Source of the DNA: Acinetobacter sp. UBA6641
GTDB taxonomy: Bacteria; Pseudomonadota; Gammaproteobacteria; Pseudomonadales; Moraxellaceae
Assembly: GCA_002455755.1 (NCBI GenBank)
Contig: DKLL01000080.1
Coordinates: 9,619-15,094 of the forward strand
DNA length: 5,476 bases
Reading direction: 5' to 3'
Part shown: positions 1 through 5,476 of the stretch, one piece after another
Layout of the letters: every line of letters begins with the position of its first letter
Numbering within the stretch: position 1 is the first letter of the stretch
Made by a program: the position numbers and the translations under genes
The notes under the pieces: generated by a model
The model's input: the letters and a program-made list of their open reading frames with translations, nothing else
Told to the model about the DNA's origin: nothing
The model's database searches: none

Positions 1-403
1 TAAAGAGGAATGGAAAGGTCAGGTTGAAACCAACAAGATTCTGGGTAACTCACAGATTGTTCCTATCGATGGTCACTGTGTGCGTATCGGTGCAATGCGC
101 TGCCATTCTCAAGCTTTGACCCTGAAACTTCGTAAAGATGTGCCATTGGATGAAATCGAAGATATCATCGCCAATGCAAATGACTGGTCTAAAGTTGTGC
201 CTAATACACGTGAAGCATCAATGACTGATCTTACACCTGTAGCAGTAACAGGTACGCTGTCTGTTCCAGTAGGCCGTTTGCGTAAACTGAATATGGGTAA
301 AGAATACCTGGGCGCGTTCACTGTCGGTGACCAGTTGCTATGGGGTGCTGCGGAACCTTTACGTCGTATGTTACGTATTCTGGTTGATTACAAAAATGCC
401 TAA
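1..403 (+). CDS. asd: Aspartate-semialdehyde dehydrogenase, C-terminal part (5' end outside window)
   Basis: This is the last 133 codons of Asd, reading in frame from base 2 to a TAA at 401-403. The start lies before the window. Asd reduces aspartyl-4-phosphate to aspartate 4-semialdehyde with NADPH in the cytoplasm, the branch point to lysine, diaminopimelate, methionine and threonine. The fragment closely matches the C-terminus of E. coli Asd as I recall it: [44 protein letters not shown] and [20 protein letters not shown]. By that alignment the substrate-binding Glu241 is the codon at 5-7, Arg267 the codon at 83-85 and the catalytic His274 the codon at 104-106, so all visible active-site residues are present. 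A later GTG at 80 is an internal valine, not a start. In Pseudomonas asd also directly precedes fimV, as here. The gene ends in a terminator and appears transcriptionally separate from what follows. Confidence 0.97.
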   Translation, partial: KEEWKGQVETNKILGNSQIVPIDGHCVRIGAMRCHSQALTLKLRKDVPLDEIEDIIANANDWSKVVPNTREASMTDLTPVAVTGTLSVPVGRLRKLNMGKEYLGAFTVGDQLLWGAAEPLRRMLRILVDYKNA

Positions 404-421
404 TGGCTGATTGAAAGAGAA

Positions 422-455
422 AATAAAAGTCGGTCACAATTGACCGGCTTTTTTT
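422..455 (+). terminator. Intrinsic terminator of asd
   Basis: A 9-bp stem (428-436, AGTCGGTCA, with 441-449, TGACCGGCT; one G-T wobble) encloses the 4-base loop CAAT. It is followed by seven T (449-455) and preceded by an A-rich stretch. It starts about 25 bases after the asd stop codon, which is a textbook rho-independent layout, and it isolates asd from the fimV genes. Confidence 0.92.
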
Positions 456-505
456 ATGTATCCTTTATGTTAAATGTTTTACAATTCTTCAACACCTCGC
501 TAATG

Positions 506-511
506 TATAAC
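506..511 (+). promoter_or_regulatory. Candidate -10 box for the first fimV gene
   Basis: TATAAC matches the sigma-70 -10 consensus at 5 of 6 bases and is preceded by TG, though without the usual one-base gap of an extended -10. It lies 38 bases before the start codon and after the asd terminator, where a promoter is expected. No convincing -35 is seen 16-18 bases upstream. TTTACA at 478-483 would need a 22-base spacer, which is too long. The call is tentative. Confidence 0.35.
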
Positions 512-549
512 TTTCGCAATGCGATAAAAAAACCGAGCTAAAGATTAAG

Positions 550-1989
550 ATGACCGTATATAACAAATTGAAAATAGCCATTTTAGCCATTATTGCTTCG
601 CAGAATATTCATGCGATTACGATTGATCCTATCCAAGTTCAATCTGCCGCAGGTGAACTCTTATATGCGGAAATGAATTTTCGCAACGCTGATCCTCAGG
701 CACAAATCCAGGCCAGCTTGGCGAATGTCGAAGATATCGCAACTTTAGGCGTTGTCTATCAACCTCCCGGACATCTCAATTTCTTTACCCGTCGTGATAG
801 CTCGGGCAATGGGGTGATTACCATTACCTCTTCCCGCCCCTTAACTGAATCTGAACTGAACATTATCATTAAAATTCAGGAAGGCAATGCGACCCGTTTA
901 CAGCATATCAAAACACCACTGCAACGCAGCCAGGTAAAGGCTCAGCCACGGGTTTCAGGCAATGAAAAACCTTTAACGCCTATTACTATTGTCAGTGAAA
1001 AAGATATTGCCTTACAACTGCCTGAAAGTACGCAATATCGGATTGAAAAGCCACAGACGGCATTCCAGACTTCTTTTGAAGCGCCATTAAAGCTCAATAA
1101 AGCGGCTCCACCGAGTTTAAATAATACCTCTACTGCGCCTGTCGTCATTGCAGCAATGGCGACACCAGCTGCACAGCCGGCAGCGCTTCCTAAAAATGCT
1201 CCAGCTGAAACCAAGAATGCAATCCCGGCACAAATTGCGACAAAAAAAGAAATAAAAATTCCAAAAAGTTCAAATAGCCCTATCTCGTCAGACCCTTTAG
1301 TCAGACAATATGCAGCATCGGCACAACAAACAGTGGCCAAACCGAAGGTGGTAGCAGAACCTGTAGCAGCTGCTGCACCAAAAACCAGACCAGAAACGGC
1401 GCCTACCCCGTCGCCTCAGCCTGCAGTTACAGCTCAGTCCAGCACGCATGTAGTGAAATCTAATGAATCACTCTGGGCAATTGCATCACGTGTGGCCACT
1501 GAACAAAATCGTCCGATCGACGAAGTCATGAAAAAAATCAAGGCCAATAATGAACATGCCTTTATTCAAGGGGACGTGAATCGTTTACGCCGTGGAGCTG
1601 CATTGAACTTAAATACTGTCGGTGCCCCCAAAGAAGAGCAGAAAGCGAAAGTTGCCCATTTAGCCCAAGCACCTGCCAAATCTTCCAATCAGTCGGCTAA
1701 GGCCAAATACCGCTTGAATCAGGCTGAAATGAGCCTGGTTGCAGAGAAAGAACAAGATTCAGCCAGCGGTTCTGCTAAAAAGAACACGAAAAAAAATCAA
1801 ACTTCAAACGAGTTGTCATTAAAAGTTATGACATCGCGTGAAAAAACCGTTAAATTACAGAGAAACGTAACACAGTTAGATTTGGCACTGCGTCAAAAGG
1901 ATCACAGAATTCAAGTATTAAATACTCGTCTTGCCCAATTGCAACAGCAATTGAAAGCACAACAAGTACAGAAAAAGCCAACACACTAA
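550..1989 (+). CDS. fimV: FimV N-terminal half: secreted periplasmic LysM protein
   Basis: This 479-residue protein corresponds to the periplasmic half of FimV. Residues 1-22 form a signal peptide (basic MTVYNKLK, hydrophobic core, likely cleavage after NIHA). Residues 23 to about 124 resemble the FimV N-terminal domain (start ITIDPIQVQSAAGELLYAEM). About 125-298 is an Ala/Pro/Lys-rich disordered linker. Residues 299-354 form a LysM-like domain (HVVKSNESLWAIA through NRLRRGAALNL), of the type by which FimV binds peptidoglycan. About 420-475 is a Gln/Leu/Lys-rich coiled coil. No transmembrane helix follows, so the protein should end in the periplasm. FimV supports pilus secretin assembly and twitching in Pseudomonas. 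The ATG at 550 is the only usable start: TAA lies in frame at 508-510 and no ATG, GTG or TTG lies between. Its Shine-Dalgarno is poor (GAG at 535-537). Position after asd and before truA supports the identity. Confidence 0.85.
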   Translation: MTVYNKLKIAILAIIASQNIHAITIDPIQVQSAAGELLYAEMNFRNADPQAQIQASLANVEDIATLGVVYQPPGHLNFFTRRDSSGNGVITITSSRPLTESELNIIIKIQEGNATRLQHIKTPLQRSQVKAQPRVSGNEKPLTPITIVSEKDIALQLPESTQYRIEKPQTAFQTSFEAPLKLNKAAPPSLNNTSTAPVVIAAMATPAAQPAALPKNAPAETKNAIPAQIATKKEIKIPKSSNSPISSDPLVRQYAASAQQTVAKPKVVAEPVAAAAPKTRPETAPTPSPQPAVTAQSSTHVVKSNESLWAIASRVATEQNRPIDEVMKKIKANNEHAFIQGDVNRLRRGAALNLNTVGAPKEEQKAKVAHLAQAPAKSSNQSAKAKYRLNQAEMSLVAEKEQDSASGSAKKNTKKNQTSNELSLKVMTSREKTVKLQRNVTQLDLALRQKDHRIQVLNTRLAQLQQQLKAQQVQKKPTH

Positions 1990-2046
1990 GGTGTTATACA
2001 ATTTGATTTTTTAGGATAGGGTTCATTGATAACAACTCAATCCTGC

Positions 2047-2052
2047 AAGGGG
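2047..2052 (+). promoter_or_regulatory. Shine-Dalgarno site of the second fimV gene
   Basis: AAGGGG lies 7 bases before the ATG at 2060, an efficient ribosome binding site. It matters because it shows the second half of FimV is translated from its own start and is not merely the tail of a broken gene. A stop codon in the same frame at 2030-2032 rules out a longer N-terminus. Confidence 0.75.
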
Positions 2053-2059
2053 TAACAAC

Positions 2060-3355
2060 ATGCTGCTTTATGTGATTCCGTTTATATTGTTATTAGTGAT
2101 CGCAGTTGTATTTAAAAAGCGCGAAGCAAGTAAACAAGCAGAACAAGCATCGAAGGCAAAAACCAAAAAAACCGCTTCAGCCAAAAAGTCACCACAAAAA
2201 ACTCAAATTGTGGAAAATTCGGTTGTTACGAAGAAACAAACCACCCCTTTAGCTGCCGATGTACGCAATAAAATTGAAGGACTGATTCGCGAAAATAATT
2301 TTTTCTCAGCTGAAGCACAGATTAACCAGGCTTTAAATAAAGACAATTCACAGCATGAGTTGTATTTACTTTTGCTGGATATTCACATCTTGCAGAAAGA
2401 TGAATTTGCAATCAGCCAGCTGATTAACCATCTACGTTCATTAGAACTGAACGATTTTCTAGAACAGGCACTGGCTAAAAAAGAAGCCCATGAAAAACAG
2501 ACTGGAAGTTCTAGAGATAGCATTGATTTCAAACCTGAATCATTTATCGCTCCTGCAGTTGAACCAGTAGTTGCTGAAACCAAGAATACTGCAGATTTTG
2601 ATGCTTTAATGAATCACGCTGATGCACCTGCTGCAACAAATGATTTTGCCTTTGATCGGTTACAGCAAGATCAGCCTGCTGCAGAAACTACAGTCGTTGA
2701 AGAAATTAAACCCCTTGATTTCAGCAGTCTTTCACTTGATTCACCGGCCGAAGCAGCACCTTCACCAGTTCAAGAAATCAAGCCTTTAGATTTTAATACT
2801 CTTAATCTTGATCCTGCACCTGTAGCAGAAACCAAGCCAGAAGCTGCTCCAGTTCAGGAAATTCAGCCTCTGGATTTCTCTTTTAGTTTAGACACTGCAA
2901 CAACTGAACAGGCAGAAACCGAGAAAGCTGCTACTATTGAACCTACTGTAGCAGAAAAACCTGAATTTAATTTTGACTTTTCCGTTGCAGAAACTCCAGC
3001 AGCCGAAACAAAAGTTGCAGTTGAAAAAGCTGCACCAAGCTTAGACTTGGACTTTAATTTAGCGCCAGCGACCACGATTGAAGAGCCAACTGTAGAGGCA
3101 GCTTCAGGTGTAAGTTTTGATATTAACACCATCAGTTCATCTGCAGCCAAAGCAGATAAAAATGATCCATTGGTTCAATCCTTCCCTGAGCTGACTGAAG
3201 TGGATGAAATCAACCTGAATCTGGAGCTGGCACAGCAATACATTCAGCTCGGCGCATTGGAATCGGCACGCGAATTACTGTCAGAGCAAGAGGCTGGCTA
3301 TACGCCTGAACAACGCCAGCAGGCAGATCATTTACGCAATCAAATAGCATCTTAA
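2060..3355 (+). CDS. fimV: FimV C-terminal half: membrane-anchored cytoplasmic protein
   Basis: This 431-residue protein corresponds to the membrane and cytoplasmic half of FimV. Residues 2-18 are a transmembrane helix (LLYVIPFILLLVIAVVF) followed by a strongly basic stretch at 19-47. By the positive-inside rule the N-terminus is outside and the rest cytoplasmic. Residues 67-141 form TPR-like helices (IEGLIRENNFFSAEAQINQAL and on). About 150-366 is an acidic Ala/Glu/Pro-rich linker, probably disordered, that carries three EI(K/Q)PLDF repeats. Residues 369-431 match the FimV C-terminal domain (EINLNLELAQQYIQLGALESARELL), which in Pseudomonas and in HubP relatives recruits cytoplasmic partners to the pole. 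The gene follows the N-terminal half by 70 bases in another frame, with no clear promoter or terminator between, so the two are probably co-transcribed. A terminator follows. Annotation pipelines might call it only a TPR or hypothetical protein. Confidence 0.85.
   Translation: MLLYVIPFILLLVIAVVFKKREASKQAEQASKAKTKKTASAKKSPQKTQIVENSVVTKKQTTPLAADVRNKIEGLIRENNFFSAEAQINQALNKDNSQHELYLLLLDIHILQKDEFAISQLINHLRSLELNDFLEQALAKKEAHEKQTGSSRDSIDFKPESFIAPAVEPVVAETKNTADFDALMNHADAPAATNDFAFDRLQQDQPAAETTVVEEIKPLDFSSLSLDSPAEAAPSPVQEIKPLDFNTLNLDPAPVAETKPEAAPVQEIQPLDFSFSLDTATTEQAETEKAATIEPTVAEKPEFNFDFSVAETPAAETKVAVEKAAPSLDLDFNLAPATTIEEPTVEAASGVSFDINTISSSAAKADKNDPLVQSFPELTEVDEINLNLELAQQYIQLGALESARELLSEQEAGYTPEQRQQADHLRNQIAS
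2702..2893 (+). repeat. Three in-protein repeats EI(K/Q)PLDF..LxLD in the FimV linker
   Basis: Copies begin at residues 215 (EIKPLDFSSLSLD), 239 (EIKPLDFNTLNLD) and 267 (EIQPLDFSFSLD), corresponding to bases from 2702, 2774 and 2858. The periods are 24 and 28 residues. Ala/Pro/Glu/Gln-rich spacers separate them, and degenerate LDF/FDF echoes follow (FNFDFSVAE, LDLDFNLAP). They look like short binding motifs in a disordered acidic chain. Confidence 0.8.
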
Positions 3356-3370
3356 GCGATTTCGATCTAC

Positions 3371-3376
3371 TATAAA
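3371..3376 (+). promoter_or_regulatory. Candidate -10 box upstream of the asparaginase gene
   Basis: TATAAA (5 of 6 to the sigma-70 -10) overlaps the left arm of the fimV terminator. A start site about 7 bases downstream would fall near 3383, inside the hairpin, giving a leader of roughly 20 bases without an intact terminator. No good -35 is visible at 16-18 bases, so this remains a weak prediction. Confidence 0.25.
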
Positions 3377-3401
3377 GCAGTCATCCTTGGCTGCTTTTTT
3401 T
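3374..3401 (+). terminator. Intrinsic terminator of the fimV gene pair
   Basis: A 10-bp stem (3374-3383, AAAGCAGTCA, with 3388-3397, TGGCTGCTTT; one T-G wobble) encloses the loop TCCT and runs into seven T at 3395-3401. It lies 18 bases after the stop of the second fimV gene. The next start codon, at 3402, follows the T-tract immediately. Confidence 0.85.
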
Positions 3402-4370
3402 ATGATGAAAAAAATAGCATTAATCTATATGGGCGGTACATTTGGCTGTATTGGTGATCCACTCAGCCCGATGCCGGCCGGGCAATTTATTCCGAAACTG
3501 CAACATGTTCTCCCTCTCGATCAGCAGATCGAATGTTTTGTTGCACCGGCCATTCAGGACAGTAGTGCCTGTACAGCCCCAGACTGGCTGAAACTGGTTC
3601 AATCTATTCAACAGCTTCAGCTACAGCATTTTGAACATTTTGTGATTATTCATGGAACGGATACCCTCAGTTATGCCAGCGCCGTCCTGTCACGCTTTTT
3701 GGGCCAATCTGCACATGTGGTCATGACCGGTAGCCAGTATCCCCTGTTAAATACGGCGGGAGACAATACCCGCGAATTTACCGATGCGATTGACAATTTG
3801 AACTTTGCATTGGACTGTGTAGTTAAATATCCGGTAGGGGTTTATTTGGCTTTTCATCATCATTTGGTTCATGCCCAGACCGCATTAAAAATTCATACCA
3901 CAGAACTGGATGCCTTTAGCGGAATCAATGCAGCCGAACCTATTGCCCATAGCCCCAGCTATATCGTCCATGAGGATGATATCAGCAAGGCTGCGACCTT
4001 TAACTGTTTAAGCCTGATGATGCAGCCCCTGGATTTGGTCCAGCAGATTGCCAATCTGCAAACCATTTGTCAGGCCCCACCAAACTTCCTGATTCTGCAA
4101 GGCTTTGGTACAGGAAATCTGGCAGTGAATGATCAACTGATTACTTGCATTCAAAAACTGCAACAAGCTGGCTGTGCGGTGATTTTAACCACTCAAGTGC
4201 CTTTTGGGGGAATTGACCAGCGTTATGCCATTAGCCAATGGACACTGCAAGCTAATATCATCCTGAGTGATTGTCTGGGACATGCAGATCTTTATGCAAA
4301 AGCACTAAAAATGTATTTACAATACGACGCTGTAGACCAATGGCAGGCTCATTGGCATGATCACGTGTAA
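3402..4370 (+). CDS. Asparaginase-family amidohydrolase (cytoplasmic, type I-like)
   Basis: This 322-residue protein is probably an L-asparaginase (asparagine to aspartate plus ammonia) or a related amidase, cytoplasmic since no signal peptide is present. It carries the family signatures: MGGTFG with nucleophile-type Thr13, DSS at 53-55, HGTDTLSYASA with Thr86-Asp87, MTGSQYPL, and Lys163 in TALKIHTTELDAF. These supply the two catalytic threonines and the Asp/Lys pair known from E. coli AnsA and AnsB. Length fits the family (about 320-350). The loop tyrosine of AnsA/AnsB is not visible where expected. The start chosen is ATG 3402 (MMKKIALIYMGGTFG); ATG 3405 is equally possible. A TTG at 3387 is rejected because it lies in the terminator hairpin. 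No Shine-Dalgarno is seen. truA follows after 12 bases, so the two are probably one transcript. Substrate specificity cannot be judged. Confidence 0.88.
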   Translation: MMKKIALIYMGGTFGCIGDPLSPMPAGQFIPKLQHVLPLDQQIECFVAPAIQDSSACTAPDWLKLVQSIQQLQLQHFEHFVIIHGTDTLSYASAVLSRFLGQSAHVVMTGSQYPLLNTAGDNTREFTDAIDNLNFALDCVVKYPVGVYLAFHHHLVHAQTALKIHTTELDAFSGINAAEPIAHSPSYIVHEDDISKAATFNCLSLMMQPLDLVQQIANLQTICQAPPNFLILQGFGTGNLAVNDQLITCIQKLQQAGCAVILTTQVPFGGIDQRYAISQWTLQANIILSDCLGHADLYAKALKMYLQYDAVDQWQAHWHDHV

Positions 4371-4373
4371 TTT

Positions 4374-4377
4374 GAGG
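4374..4377 (+). promoter_or_regulatory. Shine-Dalgarno site of truA
   Basis: GAGG lies 5 bases before the ATG at 4383, inside the 12-base gap after the asparaginase stop codon. It supports this start and suggests tight, possibly coupled translation. Confidence 0.7.
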
Positions 4378-4382
4378 TAAAT

Positions 4383-5180
4383 ATGCAACGTTTTGCGGTC
4401 GGTATTGAGTTTTGTGGCGTTCGATATAGAGGCTGGCAAACTCAGCAGCCTGGCGTTCCAAGCGTGCAGGAAACCATTGAAAAAGTGCTGAGCAAAATTG
4501 CCGATGAACCGATCATTTTGCACGGTGCGGGTCGTACCGATGCCGGAGTGCATGCCACCAATATGGTGGCCCATTTCGATACCCATGCCATCCGCCCGAT
4601 TCGTGGCTGGCTGATGGGCGCAAACAGCCAGCTGCCTAAAGATATTGCCTTTCAGTGGATCAAGCAGATGGACAACGATTTTCATGCCCGCTTCAAGGCT
4701 CAGGCACGCCGTTATCGCTATGTGGTGTACAACAATCCGCAGCGCCCTGCGCTTCTGCATAAACAGGTCACGCACGCCTACTATCCGCTGGACGTCGAGA
4801 AGATGATTGCAGCGGCAAAAAAATTTGAAGGCACCCACAACTTTGAAAGTTTCCGTGCCGCAGCCTGCCAGTCCAACCAGCCGGTGCGTCATGTCAAGCA
4901 TTGTCGCCTGATTCGGCATGGTTGCTATCTGGTGCTGGATATTCAGGCAGATGGCTTCTTGCACCATATGGTACGCAACATCATCGGCTGTTTACTGGAA
5001 ATTGGTCAGGGCATGTATGATATTGATCATATTGATAGCATTTTTGCCGCTGAAGACCGCAAAGCAGCAGGAATCACAGCTCCACCGGATGGCTTGTATT
5101 TCATCCATGCCGATTATCCCGAGCAATTCGATCTGCCGAAAATGCCTTTAGGCCCGCACTGGCTCAATATGCCGGAATAA
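4383..5180 (+). CDS. truA: tRNA pseudouridine(38-40) synthase TruA
   Basis: TruA converts uridines at positions 38, 39 and 40 in the anticodon stem-loop of many tRNAs to pseudouridine. The 265-residue length fits the family (E. coli about 270). The N-terminus FAVGIEFCGVRYRGWQTQ is typical, and the catalytic motif GRTDAGVHA is at residues 50-58 with Asp53 as the nucleophilic aspartate (Asp60 in E. coli). Further conserved stretches are DFHARFKAQARRYRYVVYN, the segment around HNFESFRAAACQS, and FLHHMVRNIIGCLLEIG. The gene appears intact. The sequence is richer in G+C than the fimV genes (36 of 60 bases at 4861-4920, against 20 of 60 at 2281-2340). It probably shares a transcript with the asparaginase gene. 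In Pseudomonas truA follows fimV directly, so the extra gene between them is the local novelty. Confidence 0.97.
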   Translation: MQRFAVGIEFCGVRYRGWQTQQPGVPSVQETIEKVLSKIADEPIILHGAGRTDAGVHATNMVAHFDTHAIRPIRGWLMGANSQLPKDIAFQWIKQMDNDFHARFKAQARRYRYVVYNNPQRPALLHKQVTHAYYPLDVEKMIAAAKKFEGTHNFESFRAAACQSNQPVRHVKHCRLIRHGCYLVLDIQADGFLHHMVRNIIGCLLEIGQGMYDIDHIDSIFAAEDRKAAGITAPPDGLYFIHADYPEQFDLPKMPLGPHWLNMPE

Positions 5181-5222
5181 AAAATATCTTCTAAATTTGA
5201 AATGTTCATTTAAAAATAAATA

Positions 5223-5322
5223 CCTCCCCTAAACCCTCCTAACAGGAGGGGAAAATTCCTCGCGTTATAAACGCGTTTAGAAGAATCCCCCTTTGACAAA
5301 GGGGGATTTAGGGGAATTTTTT
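5223..5322. repeat. Composite palindromic (REP/BIME-like) element between convergent genes
   Basis: The non-coding stretch 5181-5333 holds three hairpins. They are 5234-5240/5244-5250 (CCCTCCT, loop AAC), 5261-5266/5270-5275 (CGCGTT, loop ATA) and 5284-5294/5298-5308 (AATCCCCCTTT, loop GAC). An outer perfect 9-bp inverted repeat joins the ends: TCCCCTAAA at 5225-5233 with TTTAGGGGA at 5307-5315. The left hairpin unit resembles the right one in reverse complement, so the whole looks like two diverged palindromic units head to head around a central hairpin. This is the architecture of paired REP elements. Whether it is repeated in the genome cannot be seen here. The AT-rich part 5181-5222 shows nothing further. 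Confidence 0.65.
5284..5322 (+). terminator. Probable terminator of truA, within the palindromic element
   Basis: The strong hairpin 5284-5308 (11 perfect pairs, 3-base loop) is followed after eight bases by six T (5317-5322). The T-tract comes almost directly after the right arm of the outer stem (5307-5315), so the larger fold could also terminate truA. On the minus strand the same hairpin is followed only by a weak CTTCT run, so two-way termination is possible but less clear. Confidence 0.5.
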
Positions 5323-5333
5323 AATCAAAGAAC

Positions 5334-5476
5334 TTAACGCTGCTTGCGCTTACGATACTCCACCGGTGTTTCATTGGTCCAGCGCTTAAAGGCACGATAA
5401 AAAGTGCTCGGCTCGGAAAATCCAGTGAGATAAACAATCCGTTCTACACTTTCCGCTGTATTGGCCAATAATTTAT
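5334..5476 (-). CDS. AraC-family transcriptional regulator, C-terminal end (5' end outside window)
   Basis: Reading the minus strand, 46 codons end in a TAA whose complement is at 5334-5336. The start lies beyond the right edge of the window. The residues match the second helix-turn-helix and tail of AraC/XylS DNA-binding domains: [24 protein letters not shown] followed by [14 protein letters not shown]. The pattern (I..LGF.EPS.F.RAFKRW.G.TP..YR) is diagnostic. The normally conserved Gly after the Trp is replaced by Asn (WTNETP). Such proteins bind promoter DNA, often with an N-terminal effector domain, which is not in the window, so the regulated genes and ligand are unknown. It converges on truA. 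Confidence 0.93.
   Translation of the reverse strand, partial: KLLANTAESVERIVYLTGFSEPSTFYRAFKRWTNETPVEYRKRKQR

Noticed and set aside
942..1340. 132-residue hydrophobic open frame on the minus strand
   Set aside because: It is the complement of the Ala/Pro-rich linker of the first fimV gene. Ala-rich coding DNA read backwards gives Ala/Gly/Val-rich pseudo-membrane sequence.
2003..2031. Possible promoter between the two fimV genes (TTGATT, 17 bases, TTGATA)
   Set aside because: The -35 is acceptable but the -10 matches only 2 of 6 consensus bases. Co-transcription from upstream is simpler.
2025..2041. Inverted repeat ATTGA...TCAAT in the gap between the fimV genes
   Set aside because: Only five AT-rich pairs with a 7-base loop and no T-tract; too weak for a terminator and likely chance.
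1990..2059. Frameshift or pseudogene explanation for the two fimV pieces
   Set aside because: Stops occur in both relevant frames, the gap is 70 bases, and the second gene has a good Shine-Dalgarno and starts exactly at its membrane helix. A single recent mutation does not fit.
2863..3150. 95-residue open frame on the minus strand in the second fimV gene
   Set aside because: It is the shadow of the acidic Ala/Glu linker, with Ser/Ala/Val-rich low complexity and no ribosome site considered credible.
3387..3401. TTG start for the asparaginase gene, giving five more N-terminal residues (MAAFF)
   Set aside because: These codons are the right half of the terminator hairpin and its T-tract. ATG 3402 or 3405 gives a normal N-terminus of the family just before the MGGTFG motif.
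4317..4967. 216-residue open frame on the minus strand across truA
   Set aside because: It lies opposite the clear truA gene and the end of the asparaginase gene, has no recognisable domain, and is a by-product of codon bias in truA.
5181..5222. Weak AT-rich inverted repeat TGAA-ATG-TTCA as truA terminator
   Set aside because: Four-pair stem without a T-tract. The GC-rich hairpin at 5284-5308 is far more likely.

Overview
The window looks like core chromosome of a gammaproteobacterium of the order Pseudomonadales, most likely Acinetobacter or a close relative. This rests on the gene order asd - fimV - truA, which is the order known from Pseudomonas, on the moderate-to-low GC content, and on the style of the proteins. 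The genus is an inference. No mobile element, CRISPR array, tRNA or rRNA was seen.

Layout. (1) 1-403: the 3' end of asd (aspartate-semialdehyde dehydrogenase), closed by a strong intrinsic terminator at 428-455. (2) 550-1989 and 2060-3355: two consecutive genes that together make up one FimV protein. The first encodes a secreted periplasmic half (signal peptide, FimV N-terminal domain, LysM-like domain, coiled coil). The second encodes a membrane-anchored cytoplasmic half (N-terminal transmembrane helix, TPR-like helices, acidic repeat-bearing linker, FimV C-terminal domain). A hairpin terminator follows at 3374-3401. (3) 3402-4370: an asparaginase-family amidohydrolase whose start codon directly abuts the terminator T-tract. 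(4) 4383-5180: truA, tRNA pseudouridine synthase, 12 bases behind the asparaginase gene with its own Shine-Dalgarno. (5) 5181-5333: a non-coding region with three hairpins and a long-range inverted repeat, a REP/BIME-like palindromic unit between convergent genes. (6) 5334-5476, minus strand: the C-terminal end of an AraC-family regulator.

How the genes relate. asd (lysine, methionine, threonine and diaminopimelate synthesis) and truA (tRNA modification) are housekeeping genes. FimV proteins are polar hub proteins that bind peptidoglycan through LysM and support type IV pilus assembly and twitching. The most interesting feature is that FimV, normally a single membrane-spanning polypeptide, is encoded here as two separate reading frames cut just before the transmembrane helix. 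The asparaginase gene sits as an extra gene between fimV and truA.
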